56,833 bases of DNA from Neoroseomonas soli (GTDB taxonomy: Bacteria > Pseudomonadota > Alphaproteobacteria > Acetobacterales > Acetobacteraceae), in assembly GCF_018129065.1 (NCBI RefSeq), contig NZ_JAAEDM010000022.1:1-56833 (forward strand), given 5' to 3'. Positions 32,996-45,049 of this stretch are shown piece after piece. The notes under the pieces are model-generated. The model worked only from the letters and a program-made list of their open reading frames with translations, was not told the origin of the DNA and searched no databases. The stretch's first letter is position 1. Each line of letters opens with the position of its first letter. Made by a program: the position numbers and the translations under genes.

Positions 32996-33691
32996 ATGGC
33001 ATCCGATACGACCCTTGCTCCGGTGGACCGCGACGAGACGCTTGCGGAGAAGGTCTATGGGCGCCTGCGCGGCGCCCTGGTGGGAGGGCGGCTCGTGCCG
33101 GGGCAGAAGCTGGTCCATCGCCAGTTGGCCGCCGAGCTTGGCGTGAGCCCGACGCCGGTGCGCGAGGCGCTGCTGCGGCTGGTTTCCGAAGGTGCGCTCG
33201 ATCTGGATGTCCGCGGGATTTCCTGGGTGCCGCGCCTCTCACCGGGCCGCTATGCGGAAATCATGGACCTGCGTGGCGAGCTGGAGGGACGGGCCGCGGC
33301 ACGTGCGGCACTCCTGGCGACGCCGGAGGAGATCGCGACGCTGCGCGCCATCCATGATCGGCTGATGGAGGGGCGACGCGCCAAGGATGCCCCGGTCGTC
33401 CTCGCAGAGAATGAACGCTTCCATTTCGGCGTGATCGCGATCGCCCGGATGCCGGTGCTGCAAAAGGTCGTCGAACACCTGTGGACCCAGGCCGGCCCGA
33501 CGATCAACCTGTTGCTCACCGTGCCGCGTCCCGACTGGCCCAACGGCCATCCGCACGAAGACCTTCTGCGGGCGCTGGATGCGCACGATGCCGATGCGGC
33601 GCGCGCTGCGGTGGAACGCGATCTGCGCGAATACGCGAAGATCGTCGCGCCGCTTCTGGAACGCGATTCGGGGCATGGCAATCCGGATTGA
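32996..33691 (+). CDS. GntR-family regulator, FCD subfamily
   Basis: 231 residues from ATG 32996 (GTG and TTG codons lie just before). The winged helix covers ~12-75 (VYGRLRGALVGGRLVPGQKL, LGVSPTPVREALLRLVSEGA). The FCD ligand domain follows, with YAEIMDLRGELEGRAAARAA and the metal/ligand histidines in ENERFHFGVIAIA and later helices. FCD regulators usually respond to the carboxylate substrate of the adjoining pathway. It is divergent from the ThDP-dehydrogenase-Bug cluster. Confidence 0.9.
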   Translation: MASDTTLAPVDRDETLAEKVYGRLRGALVGGRLVPGQKLVHRQLAAELGVSPTPVREALLRLVSEGALDLDVRGISWVPRLSPGRYAEIMDLRGELEGRAAARAALLATPEEIATLRAIHDRLMEGRRAKDAPVVLAENERFHFGVIAIARMPVLQKVVEHLWTQAGPTINLLLTVPRPDWPNGHPHEDLLRALDAHDADAARAAVERDLREYAKIVAPLLERDSGHGNPD

Positions 33692-33837
33692 AGCAGGGAC
33701 GCATGAGACTGCGCCGAACCGCCGCGGCGGTCGCCGCGGTTCAGCAACCCTCAATCCGGACGATCGATGCGGGCGGAGCTGGTCGGACCGTCTTGGGAGT
33801 TCGGAACAAGGGGCGCTCCAAGGAGCAGTGCTGGCAG

Positions 33838-33927
33838 GGTAACGCGGTGCACCGTCGCTGGGTGGCCGAGGCCATCGGCATCATCGAGGCCGACTTCAAC
33901 CGCTCCGCCGACACGCATGTGCTGTAG
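33838..33927 (+). pseudogene. N-terminal fragment of a PLP-dependent cysteine-synthase-family gene
   Basis: The frame reads WVAEAIGIIEADFNRSADTH then VL and TAG. This resembles the start of PLP-dependent cysteine synthase/desulphydrase-family proteins, which continue with a substrate loop here absent. The stop codon is the first three bases of the 91-bp palindromic element, so the gene was cut by it or by recombination at it. No start codon is obvious. The rest of 33692-34132 holds no gene. Confidence 0.5.
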
Positions 33928-34015
33928 AAGTACCGACCTGATCTGTCGGATATTCGATCTGGCGTGGTGGGTGTCCCCCGGGTCGAACATCCGTCGGATC
34001 AAGCCGATACTTCTA
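33925..34015. repeat. 91-bp palindromic element with 32-bp imperfect arms
   Basis: The left arm starts TAGAAGTACCGAC (33925-33956). The right arm (33984-34015) ends GATACTTCTA. Read in reverse complement, the arms agree at 26 of 32 positions, around a 27-base centre. TAG at one end and CTA at the other form the termini. It resembles a small palindromic mobile element or a REP-like unit. Confidence 0.65.
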
Positions 34016-34132
34016 TGCCCGCTCCCCCGGAACGATCGACGACGGACGCCGCGGGCGGGTTCCTGGCGCTCCTCCCGGAGCGGGGCCCGATATCCAGGAT
34101 AAGGTTGCAGTGCATGGCAACGGGCGAACCCG

Positions 34133-36955
34133 ATGACCGATGATGTCCCGCCGCGGGACCGGGCACTCCCTTCCCGGCAATCGGCCGCAGAGGTCCTGGC
34201 CGCGCTCGGCACGAATGCGCGGCACGGGCTCAGCGAGGCGGAGGCGCGGACGCGGCTGGAGCGGCACGGCAGGAACGAACTGGCTGCCGAGAAGCCGGTT
34301 CCCGCCTGGCGCCGCTTCCTCGCCCAGTTCCAGGACGTTCTCGTCATCCTGCTGCTCGTCGCCGCCCTGATCTCGGCGGGACTGTGGTTGATCGAGCGCG
34401 ACAGCGCCCTGCCTTACGAGGCGATGGCCATCCTCGCCGTCGTGCTGCTCAACGCGGTCATGGGCTACGCCCAGCAGGCGCGGGCGGCGCAGGCGGTGGC
34501 GGCGCTGCGCCGCATGTCGGCGGCGCAGGCCAAGGTCGTCCGGGACGGGGAGCAGAAGAATATCCCCGCGGCCGAACTCGTGCCCGGCGACGTCATACTG
34601 ATCGAGGAGGGCGACACCATCCCCGCCGATGCGCGGGTGATCCAGTCGGTCGCCCTTCAGGCGGCGGAGGCGGCGCTCACCGGCGAGAGCCTGCCGGTGG
34701 CGAAGGACACGGACCCGATCGCGGAGGAGGTGGGCCTCGGCGACCGCGGCAACATGGTCTTCAGCGGCACGGCGGCGACCTACGGGCATGGGCGCGCGGT
34801 GATCACCGCGACCGGGATGCGGACCGAGATGGGCCGCATCGCCGGGATGCTGAAGGCGGCGCCCCAGGACACCACGCCGCTGCAGAAGGAACTCGACGGC
34901 GTCGGGCGGCTGCTGGGGAAGATCGTCGTCGCCATCGCCGTGATGATGGTCGCGACGATCCTGCTGGTGGAGGATGTGCACGGCGCGCGCGCGGTCTTCG
35001 ACGTGCTCATCCTCGGCGTCGCCCTCGCTGTCGCGGCGGTGCCGGAGGGCCTGCCGGCGGTGGTCACGGCCGTATTGTCCATCGGTGTGCAGCGCATGGC
35101 GCGGCGGAACGCCATCGTTCGCCACCTCGCGGCGGTGGAGACGCTCGGCTCGGCGGATGTCATCGCCTCGGACAAGACGGGCACTCTGACGAAGAACGAG
35201 ATGACGGTGCGCCGGATCATCACCGCCAGCGGCGGCGTGAGCCTCGGCGGCAGCGGCTACCTGCCCGAAGGCGAAGTTCGGCGGGACGGCGGCGGCGAGA
35301 TCGACGACGGCCTCCGCGCCGAGTTCGTGCGCGCTCTCTCCGCTGCCGACCGCGCCAACAATGCCGTGCTGCAGGAGCGCGACGGGCGCTGGATGGTGCA
35401 GGGCGATCCGACCGAGGGCGCGTTGATCGTCGCCGCGCGCAAGGCCGGGCTGGAGGCGGAGGCCCTCGACGCCCGCTTCGTCCGCATTGCGGAGGTGCCC
35501 TTCTCCTCCGAGCGCAAGCTGATGAGCACGGTGCACAGCGACGCCGAGCGGGATGAACGCCTGCTCGCCTTCACGAAGGGGGCGCCGGATGTGCTGCTCG
35601 GGCGTTGCACGCAGGAACTGGTCGGCGAGCAGGCACGGCCCCTGACGGCCGCGCGCCGCGCCGCCATCCTGGAGAGCAATGAGGAACTGGCCGGCCAGGC
35701 CTTGCGCACCCTCGGCGTCGCCTTCCGTTCGCTGCCGAAGGGTGCAGCCGATCGGGACGAGCTCGACGAGACTGTGGAGCGGGACCTCGTCTTCCTCGGG
35801 CTGATCGGCATGATCGATCCGCCGCGCGAGGAAGCGAAGCACGCCGTCACGCGCGCGCAGGGTGCCGGCATCCGCACCGTGATGATCACCGGAGACCATC
35901 CGCGCACGGCGGCCGCCATCGCCGCCGAGCTCGGCTTCGACTCCGCCGGGCGGGCCGTCACGGGCACCGAGTTGGAACGGATGCCCGACGACACGCTCGA
36001 CGGCGTGGTGCAGGAAGCGTCGGTCTTCGCGCGCGTCAATCCCGAGCACAAGCTCAGGATCGTGCGCGCCCTGCAGCGCGGCGGCGCGACGGTGGCGATG
36101 ACCGGCGACGGGGTGAACGACGCGCCGGCGCTCAAGACCGCCGATATCGGGATCGCCATGGGCATCACCGGCACCGACGTCTCGAAGGAGGCGGCCGACA
36201 TCGTGCTGGCCGACGACAATTTCGCGACCATCGTCGCCGCCGTCGAGGAAGGCCGCGCGATCTTCGCGAACATCAGGAAGTTCCTGCGCTATCTGCTCTC
36301 GTCGAACATCGGCGAGGTGATGACGATGTTCTTCGGCGTGCTGCTCGCGGATGTCATCGGCCTGATCCCGCCCACCGGCGGGGGCGTGGTGCTGCCGCTG
36401 CTCGCGACGCAGATCCTCTGGATCAACCTGGTGACGGACGGCGCGCCGGCCCTCGCGCTCGGCGCCGACCCGGCGGACGCGGGAGCGATGAGCCGGCCGC
36501 CGCGGCCGCGCGGGGAAGGCGTGATCACGCGCCGCATGTGGGCGGGCATCTTCTTCGTGGGCGTCATCATGGCGGCGGGAACCCTCCTCGTGCTGGATGC
36601 CTCGCTGCCGGGCGGCCTGATCGAGGGCTCGGGCGACCTGCGCTACGGGCAGACCATGGCCTTCACGACGCTGACGCTGTTCCAGCTGTTCAACGTGCTG
36701 AATGCGCGTTCCGACGAGCGGAGCGCATTCGTCGGCCTGTTCGCCAATCACTGGCTGTGGCTGGCGATCGGGATCTCGCTGGTGTTGCAGGCCGCCGTCA
36801 TCCATCTTCCTGTTCTGCAGCAGGCTTTCTCGACCGTTGCGCTGGACGCCGGCGATTGGCTGACCTGCGCGGCGGTGGCGAGTTCCGTCCTCTGGCTGCG
36901 GGAGGCGAGCAAGCTGCTCACCCGCCTCGCCTCGGCGCGGCACCGGCGCGGGTGA
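34133..36955 (+). CDS. P-type cation ATPase, Ca2+ (P2A)-like
   Basis: 940 residues. An N-terminal cation-ATPase domain (LSEAEARTRLERHGRNELAA) precedes TGES (~183), M4 with AVPEGLPAVVTAVLSIGVQR, the phosphorylated Asp347 in DKTGTLT, MVQGDPTEGALIVAARKAGL, and the hinge TGDGVNDAPALKTADIGIAM. M5 has SSNIGEVMTMF and M6 NLVTDGAPALALG, the residues typical of Ca2+-transporting SERCA/PMR1-like pumps. It likely removes Ca2+ or Mn2+ from the cytoplasm. It is followed after 53 bases by an ftsH gene on the same strand. Confidence 0.9.
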   Translation: MTDDVPPRDRALPSRQSAAEVLAALGTNARHGLSEAEARTRLERHGRNELAAEKPVPAWRRFLAQFQDVLVILLLVAALISAGLWLIERDSALPYEAMAILAVVLLNAVMGYAQQARAAQAVAALRRMSAAQAKVVRDGEQKNIPAAELVPGDVILIEEGDTIPADARVIQSVALQAAEAALTGESLPVAKDTDPIAEEVGLGDRGNMVFSGTAATYGHGRAVITATGMRTEMGRIAGMLKAAPQDTTPLQKELDGVGRLLGKIVVAIAVMMVATILLVEDVHGARAVFDVLILGVALAVAAVPEGLPAVVTAVLSIGVQRMARRNAIVRHLAAVETLGSADVIASDKTGTLTKNEMTVRRIITASGGVSLGGSGYLPEGEVRRDGGGEIDDGLRAEFVRALSAADRANNAVLQERDGRWMVQGDPTEGALIVAARKAGLEAEALDARFVRIAEVPFSSERKLMSTVHSDAERDERLLAFTKGAPDVLLGRCTQELVGEQARPLTAARRAAILESNEELAGQALRTLGVAFRSLPKGAADRDELDETVERDLVFLGLIGMIDPPREEAKHAVTRAQGAGIRTVMITGDHPRTAAAIAAELGFDSAGRAVTGTELERMPDDTLDGVVQEASVFARVNPEHKLRIVRALQRGGATVAMTGDGVNDAPALKTADIGIAMGITGTDVSKEAADIVLADDNFATIVAAVEEGRAIFANIRKFLRYLLSSNIGEVMTMFFGVLLADVIGLIPPTGGGVVLPLLATQILWINLVTDGAPALALGADPADAGAMSRPPRPRGEGVITRRMWAGIFFVGVIMAAGTLLVLDASLPGGLIEGSGDLRYGQTMAFTTLTLFQLFNVLNARSDERSAFVGLFANHWLWLAIGISLVLQAAVIHLPVLQQAFSTVALDAGDWLTCAAVASSVLWLREASKLLTRLASARHRRG

Positions 36956-37008
36956 CGGAGCGCGGGGGGCGAAGGACGGCGGAGCAGGGTCGGACAGGAG
37001 GACGTGAC

Positions 37009-38871
37009 GTGAAGCAGCAGAAATTCGATCCGAAGTTCAATACCTGGTACTGGATCGCCGCGCTGTTCGGCCTGCTGCTCGTGCAGTACGTCATGACGAA
37101 TGTCGCGCAGCCGGTCGCGACAATCCCCTACAGCCAGTTCCAGCAACTCCTGAACGACGGCAAGGTCGTTGAGGTCGGGGTCTCCGATCGCTTCCTCCAG
37201 GGCACGCTGAAGGAGCCGCTGCCCGGCGGCCAGATCCGTTTCTCGACGACCCGCGTCGAGCCGCCCGAATTCGCCGAGGAGCTGAGCCGCCACGGGGTCC
37301 GCTACACCGGCCAGGTGGAAAGCAACCTGCTGCCGATGCTGCTCTCCTGGGTGGTGCCGGTGCTGCTCTTCGTCGGCGCCTGGCTGTGGATCAGCCGGCG
37401 CATGGGTGGCCAGGGCGGCCTGATGCAGATCGGCAAGAGCAAGGCGAAGGTCTATGTCGAGGCCGACACCGGCGTGAACTTCGCCGATGTCGCCGGCGTG
37501 GACGAGGCGAAGGCGGAACTGCAGGAGGTCGTCGACTTCCTGCGCGAGCCCGACCGCTACGGCCGCCTCGGCGGGCGGATGCCCAAGGGCGTGCTGCTGG
37601 TCGGCCCGCCCGGCACCGGCAAGACGCTGCTCGCCAAGGCGGTGGCAGGCGAGGCCAAGGTGCCGTTCTTCTCGATCTCGGGCGCCGAATTCGTGGAGAT
37701 GTTCGTCGGCGTCGGTGCGGCGCGCGTGCGCGACCTGTTCGAGCAGGCCCGGCAGAAGGCGCCAGCCATCATCTTCATCGACGAGCTGGACGCGCTCGGG
37801 CGCGCCCGTGGCGTCGCCGGGTCCTATGGCGGCGGCCATTCGGAGGCGGAACAGACGCTGAACCAGCTGCTGGTCGAGATGGACGGCTTCGACAGCCGCT
37901 CCGGCCTGGTGATCCTGTCCGCGACCAACCGGCCGGAGATCCTCGATCCCGCCCTGCTGCGCGCCGGGCGCTTCGACCGCCAGGTCCTGGTGGACCGGCC
38001 GGACCGGAAGGGCCGCGTGGACATCCTCAACGTCCACATGCGCAAGGTGAAGCTCGCGCCCGACGTGGATGCCGACAAGGTGGCGGCGCTGACACCCGGC
38101 TTCACTGGCGCGGATCTCGCGAACCTGGTGAACGAGGCCGCCCTGCTTGCGACGCGGCGCGGCGCCGATGCGGTGACGCTGGAGGATTTCGGCAATGCGG
38201 TGGAGCGCATCGTCGCCGGCCTCGAGAAGCGCAACCGGCTGCTCAACCCCAAGGAGCGCGAGGTCGTCGCCTATCACGAGATGGGCCACGCGCTGGTGGC
38301 GCTCGCCCTGCCGGGCATGGACCCGGTGCACAAGGTCTCGATCATCCCGCGCGGCATCGGCGCGCTCGGCTACACCATCCAGGTTCCGACCGAGGACCGC
38401 TTCCTGATGACGCGGGAGGAACTGGAGAACAAGATGATGGTGATGCTCGGCGGCCGCGCCGCGGAACTGGTCGTCTACGACCACTACTCGACCGGCGCCG
38501 CGAATGACCTCGAGCGCGTCACGGAGATCGCGCGCAGCATGGTGGCGCGCTACGGCATGTCGGAAAAGCTCGGCAGCGTGGCCTATGACCGGGACCCCCG
38601 GAGCTTCCTGGCGGGGCCCGACGCGATGTCGGGTTCGCGCGGGCACGACTTCGGCGAGGCGACGGCCAACACGATCGACGCCGAGGTCCGGACCATCATC
38701 GATCGCGCTCTGGAGCGAACCGTCGCGCTGCTGCGTGAGCGGCGCGACGTGCTCGAACTCACGGCCCGGCGGCTGCTGGAGAAGGAGACGCTCGATGCGG
38801 CCGAACTGGCGCGGCTGGTCGGACGATCCACCGAGGCCGCAGCCCCCGGCGGTGCCGCGCCCGCGGGGTGA
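37009..38871 (+). CDS. ftsH: ATP-dependent zinc metalloprotease FtsH (paralogue)
   Basis: 620 residues from GTG 37009, chosen for the AGGAGG 7 bases upstream. Two membrane helices (~14-30 and ~107-128) flank a periplasmic domain. The AAA domain has Walker A GPPGTGKT (199-206), Walker [12 protein letters not shown] and the second region of homology. The zinc site is HEMGH (423-427), where the usual sequence is HEAGH; both fit HExxH. An Asp in [20 protein letters not shown] supplies the third ligand. Pairing with a P-type ATPase suggests an extra stress FtsH, not the housekeeping copy. Confidence 0.93.
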   Translation: MKQQKFDPKFNTWYWIAALFGLLLVQYVMTNVAQPVATIPYSQFQQLLNDGKVVEVGVSDRFLQGTLKEPLPGGQIRFSTTRVEPPEFAEELSRHGVRYTGQVESNLLPMLLSWVVPVLLFVGAWLWISRRMGGQGGLMQIGKSKAKVYVEADTGVNFADVAGVDEAKAELQEVVDFLREPDRYGRLGGRMPKGVLLVGPPGTGKTLLAKAVAGEAKVPFFSISGAEFVEMFVGVGAARVRDLFEQARQKAPAIIFIDELDALGRARGVAGSYGGGHSEAEQTLNQLLVEMDGFDSRSGLVILSATNRPEILDPALLRAGRFDRQVLVDRPDRKGRVDILNVHMRKVKLAPDVDADKVAALTPGFTGADLANLVNEAALLATRRGADAVTLEDFGNAVERIVAGLEKRNRLLNPKEREVVAYHEMGHALVALALPGMDPVHKVSIIPRGIGALGYTIQVPTEDRFLMTREELENKMMVMLGGRAAELVVYDHYSTGAANDLERVTEIARSMVARYGMSEKLGSVAYDRDPRSFLAGPDAMSGSRGHDFGEATANTIDAEVRTIIDRALERTVALLRERRDVLELTARRLLEKETLDAAELARLVGRSTEAAAPGGAAPAG

Positions 38872-41634
<2,763 letters not shown>

Positions 41635-41647
41635 GGTCGGCGGAAAT

Positions 41648-41686
41648 GGCCCCGGGCGCGGCGGTCGTTCCGTCGCGTCCGGGGCC
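41648..41686 (+). terminator. hairpin after katG
   Basis: Perfect 8-bp outer stem GGCCCCGG / CCGGGGCC with inner CGCG pairing, 14 bases after the katG stop. It also lies downstream of the convergent lysR and could serve both. No T-run. Confidence 0.5.
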
Positions 41687-41790
41687 GGTCGCTGCCATGC
41701 GCGCCTGCGCTCCCCCGGGACGCGGGGGCAGGAAGACTGCGTCTCGAATCCGGGGGACGCCGCGTGCCGGACGGAGCGGCGCCGCGCCGG

Positions 41791-42732
41791 TCATGGGGCC
41801 GGTGCGCCGGCCCCGCCTCCGGAGGACATCCAGGCGTCCCATTCCGGCCATTCGCCGAAGCGGGGGACGAGGAAGTCGATGAAGCTGCGGACCTTGGCCG
41901 AAAGATGCCGGCCTGGCGCATAGACCGCGTGGATGACCAGTTCCGGCGCGCGGTAGCCGGGCAGGACCGGGACCAGGCGCCCCGCAGCGAGATCCGCGCC
42001 GACGATGAAGCTCGGCATGGCGACGAGGCCCGCGCCGCGCAGCGCCGCCGCGCGCAGCGCGTCACCATTATTGGCCTGCAGGCGGCCTCGGACTCGAATG
42101 GCCACCGTGCCGTCCGGGCCGTCGAGGTGCCATTCGTCGCCGCCCACGTCGTAGCTGTAGAGAAGGCAGTCGTGGTGGACGAGATCAGCGGGCTGTCCAG
42201 GCCAGCCGCGCTGTTCCAGATAAGCCGGCGATGCGCACACCACCGTCCGGCTGGGCGCGAGGCGGCGGGCGATCAGGCTGCTGTCCGCAAGCCGGGCGAT
42301 GCGCACCGCGAGGTCGTAGCCTTCCTCGACCAGGTCGACGACGCGGTCGTTCAGGGTCAGCTCCACCGTGACGTCTGGCTGGGCCTTCATGAAGTCGACG
42401 ATCGCGGGCGCCAGGTGCAACGCGCCGAAGGAGACCGGCGCATTGACCCGCAACCGCCCGCGCGGCGTGGTCTGCAGAGCGCCCACCACGCCCTCGGCTT
42501 CGGCGAGGTCGGCCAGGAGCTGGACCGAGCGGTCATAATAGAGCCGGCCGACCTCGGTCAGGCTGACCCGCCGCGTGGTCCGGTTCAGCAGCCGCGCCCC
42601 GAGATGCGCCTCCAGGTCCTGGATGTGCTTGCTGACCATCGCCCGGGACAGGCGGAGATCGTCGGAAGCGGCGGTGAAGCCGCCGCGCTCGACCACCTTC
42701 ACGAAGGCCTCCATGGCCGCCAGACGATCCAT
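41791..42732 (-). CDS. LysR-family transcription regulator
   Basis: 313 residues. The N-terminal winged helix (~3-62) reads MEAFVKVVERGGFTAASDDL and VSKHIQDLEAHLGARLLNRT with RRVSLTEVGRLYYD. An effector domain of two alpha/beta lobes follows. It belongs to the branch with a DRLAAMEAFVKV start, whose members often act on nearby quinone, aldehyde or hydrolase genes. It is divergent from the alpha/beta hydrolase at 42946, and a 29-bp dyad with an ATTG-N15-CAAT core lies in the spacer. A very similar core precedes azoR. Confidence 0.9.
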   Translation of the reverse strand: MDRLAAMEAFVKVVERGGFTAASDDLRLSRAMVSKHIQDLEAHLGARLLNRTTRRVSLTEVGRLYYDRSVQLLADLAEAEGVVGALQTTPRGRLRVNAPVSFGALHLAPAIVDFMKAQPDVTVELTLNDRVVDLVEEGYDLAVRIARLADSSLIARRLAPSRTVVCASPAYLEQRGWPGQPADLVHHDCLLYSYDVGGDEWHLDGPDGTVAIRVRGRLQANNGDALRAAALRGAGLVAMPSFIVGADLAAGRLVPVLPGYRAPELVIHAVYAPGRHLSAKVRSFIDFLVPRFGEWPEWDAWMSSGGGAGAPAP

Positions 42733-42790
42733 CCGGAACTCCCCCCGCGTGGCGCCGCCTGACCACCCCGGCCGATGTCGTCGCCCAGCG

Positions 42791-42819
42791 CAGATTGGTC
42801 ATCATGAATGGACAATCTG
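42791..42819. promoter_or_regulatory. LysR-type dyad CAGATTG-N15-CAATCTG
   Basis: Perfect 7-bp arms around 15 bases, 59 bases upstream of the lysR start and 127 bases upstream of the hydrolase start. The core ATTG-N15-CAAT recurs at 44171-44193 upstream of azoR. This is a plausible binding site for the adjacent LysR regulator. Confidence 0.6.
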
Positions 42820-42945
42820 TCAAATGCAGACCTGATTATTTCAAGAGTTGCACCACCGATCATACGGAATGAACACGACAGGACGTTCCGAGGGCTCGCG
42901 ACAGGAGCACGGCACGCGCCCTGCGGTCGGAGAAGCCGCCTGATC

Positions 42946-43887
42946 ATGACCATTCCCCCGAAATTCATGCGGTCGCTGCGTCGCCATCTGCTGGGCGGCA
43001 TCTCCTCGCTGACGGCGGTCAGTTGCTCGACCGACGTCCTCTCGGCCCGGCTGGGCTCGACCTACGGGCTGGATGACCAGGAGGTGGACAGCGAGACCTA
43101 CGACCACGGGCATGAACTTGGGATCGAGTTCTTTCGGGCCTCGCATGGCTGGCGCCGTCCGCTGGTGGTGTTCTTCCCTGGCGGCGCCTGGCAGCGGGCG
43201 AGCGGCCAGGTCATGTATCGCACCTTCGCCCGATCACTGGCGTCGCGCGGCCTTGTCGTCGCGCTGCCGGAGTATCGCACCTATCCGCAGGTGCTCTTTC
43301 CTTCATTCCTCGATGATTCGGCGCATGCGGTCGCCTACGCGATCCGGCGGGCGGCCGCGCTGGGTGCGGACCCGGACCGCGTGTACCTGATGGGACATTC
43401 CGCGGGCGCCTACAACGCGATGATGCTGGGGCACGATCCTGGCCGGCTTCTCGCCGCGGGCGTCCCGGCCGGCACTATCCGCGGCACGGTCGGCATATCG
43501 GGTCCCTACACCAGGGCGCGGCTCCGGCACTGGGCCGTCGCCGATGTCTTTGCCGGTCGTGCGGACGAGGAGATCGATCTCCGTCACATGATCCGCCCCG
43601 ACGCGCCGCCGACATTGCTGCTGACCGGCGATGCCGATGCCGTCGTGCCGCTCGAGGAATCCCGCGTGCTGCATGACGCGATCAAGGCCCGCGGCGGACG
43701 CGTGACGCTTGAGGTTCTCCCGGGCGTGGGCCACCTCGACCCTGTTTCGTCGGGCCCCTGGCTGCCGACGGTCGATGAGGTGGTCGGGAAGTCCGCGAGC
43801 TTCATTCGCGGTATTGGCCGGGCGGCCCCGGCATGGCCCGTCGCGGCCTGGCGGTTCCCGGCCGCGGACGCCGCCTGCCCGGCGTAG
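42946..43887 (+). CDS. alpha/beta hydrolase, probable lipoprotein esterase
   Basis: 313 residues from ATG 42946; ATG 42967 is also possible. The N-terminus is basic then hydrophobic and ends in LTAVSC, a possible lipobox, so the enzyme may be anchored in the envelope. Motifs: FFPGGAWQRASG (oxyanion-hole strand), the nucleophile elbow LMGHSAGAYNAM, Asp in LLTGDADAVVPLEES and His in LPGVGHLDPV, giving a complete triad. It belongs to the BD-FAE/carboxylesterase group. It is divergent from the LysR gene, which probably controls it. Confidence 0.82.
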   Translation: MTIPPKFMRSLRRHLLGGISSLTAVSCSTDVLSARLGSTYGLDDQEVDSETYDHGHELGIEFFRASHGWRRPLVVFFPGGAWQRASGQVMYRTFARSLASRGLVVALPEYRTYPQVLFPSFLDDSAHAVAYAIRRAAALGADPDRVYLMGHSAGAYNAMMLGHDPGRLLAAGVPAGTIRGTVGISGPYTRARLRHWAVADVFAGRADEEIDLRHMIRPDAPPTLLLTGDADAVVPLEESRVLHDAIKARGGRVTLEVLPGVGHLDPVSSGPWLPTVDEVVGKSASFIRGIGRAAPAWPVAAWRFPAADAACPA

Positions 43888-44331
43888 TGGCGGGGTCGCT
43901 CTCGGGTCCGCCTCGCGGAGTGCCGTCCTGGAGCGAATCGCTTGCGGCTCGAACCGGTCGTGGGCGCGAAGACGCCTGTTCGCGCGGGGAGAGGGCGGTT
44001 TCCGCGCATGTGGAAGCCGCGTCGCCGGCAGGCCGCCATACGCGCGTTCCGGGGCGCCGCATCCTGGCGCCCGTGCTTCGATGCCGGCCCTGCGCGCCGC
44101 TGCCGCACCCATTGGGCGCATCGCAGGAGGCCACGGGTTTCCCGCGCCTCCACGTCACCGCAAGGTGCTTATTGGACAATAACGATAGACAATATTTCAA
44201 TCAGAGGTGCGTTTATCCAATATTTTCGGTATATTAACTTCCGTCTCGATCGAGGCACCGCCACGCGGCGTCTCTTCCGCAACCGGATGCCGGACACCCG
44301 CAGCGGGTCAGCCGGCCAGCCAAGGCGAGAC
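43888..44331. other. 444-base stretch between hydrolase and azoR
   Basis: No gene is supported. The first ~270 bases are GC-rich like the genome. About 44165-44255 is distinctly AT-rich (TTATTGGACAATAACG, TATCCAATATTTTCGG, TATATTAA) and is clearly a control region. It ends in the azoR ribosome site. Confidence 0.55.
44171..44193. promoter_or_regulatory. ATTG-N15-CAAT site upstream of azoR
   Basis: It has the same ATTG-N15-CAAT core and spacer length as the site in the lysR/hydrolase spacer, and 8 of the 15 spacer bases agree. A nested dyad TTATTG-GA-CAATAA (44169-44182) overlaps it. It lies about 140 bases upstream of the azoR start. Control by the LysR at 41791 is inferred. Confidence 0.5.
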
Positions 44332-44967
44332 ATGACGACCATGAACATCCTCCACATCGACACCAGCGTGCTCGGCGATGCCTCCGCGTCCCGCCGCCTG
44401 ACCGGCTCCATCGTCGAGAACCTGCGCCACTCCGCGCCGAATGCCGTGGTGTCCTACCGCGACCTCGCCGCTGCGCCGCCAGCCCATCTCTCCGGCCAGG
44501 TGCTGCAGGCGATGACCAGCGCCGAGCCCGGCAGCCTGACCGAGGCGCAGCGCCAGGAGCGGGCCCTCACCGATGCGTTGGTCGAGGAGTTCCTCGCCGC
44601 CGACGTCGTGGTGATCGGCGCGCCGATGTACAACTTCGCCATCCCGACGCAGCTCAAGGCCTGGATCGACCGCCTCGCCCAGGCGGGCAAGACCTTCAAG
44701 TACACCGAAGCCGGCGCGGTCGGCCTGGCCGGCGGCAAGCGCGTGGTGATCGCCTCCTCGCGCGGCGGCGCCTACTCCACCGATGCGACGCTGCAGGCGC
44801 TCGACCACCAGGAAGCCTACCTGCGGACGGTGCTGGGCTTCTTCGGCATCACCGACGTCACCGTGGTGCGCGCCGAGGGCCTCGCGATGGGCGACGCCGC
44901 TCGCAACAAGGCCTTCGTGCAGGCGCAGTCGCAGATCGACGGGCTGTCGCTGCGCGCGGCTGCCTGA
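44332..44967 (+). CDS. azoR: FMN-dependent NADH-azoreductase AzoR
   Basis: 211 residues from ATG 44332 (a second ATG at 44341 is possible). The flavodoxin-like fold shows MNILHIDTSVLGDASASRRL, the FMN loop VVIGAPMYNFAIPTQLKAWI and KRVVIASSRGGAYST with a C-terminal FFGITDVTVVRAEGLAMG. AzoR enzymes reduce quinones and azo dyes by two electrons, avoiding semiquinones. It is followed by a hydroquinone reductase gene on the same strand, which fits a quinone-defence role. Confidence 0.92.
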   Translation: MTTMNILHIDTSVLGDASASRRLTGSIVENLRHSAPNAVVSYRDLAAAPPAHLSGQVLQAMTSAEPGSLTEAQRQERALTDALVEEFLAADVVVIGAPMYNFAIPTQLKAWIDRLAQAGKTFKYTEAGAVGLAGGKRVVIASSRGGAYSTDATLQALDHQEAYLRTVLGFFGITDVTVVRAEGLAMGDAARNKAFVQAQSQIDGLSLRAAA

Positions 44968-45049
44968 TACGGGCCACGCCCGGTCGTCGTCATCCGGACA
45001 GCACGAGAATTCTCATGTCCGATGTCCGTAGCCTGCTGGGAGATTTGGT

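Noticed and set aside
34013-36943. 976-codon open frame antisense to the P-type ATPase
   Set aside because: It is a GC-skew shadow: Arg/His/Gly/Ala-rich, with no domain, exactly opposite a complete well-conserved gene.
36538-37008. 157-codon in-frame extension upstream of ftsH
   Set aside because: It overlaps the P-type ATPase in another frame and lacks FtsH similarity; the GTG at 37009 has an ideal ribosome site.
43942-44331. 130-codon in-frame extension upstream of azoR
   Set aside because: It crosses the AT-rich control region and encodes arginine-rich shadow protein; the AzoR fold begins right after ATG 44332.
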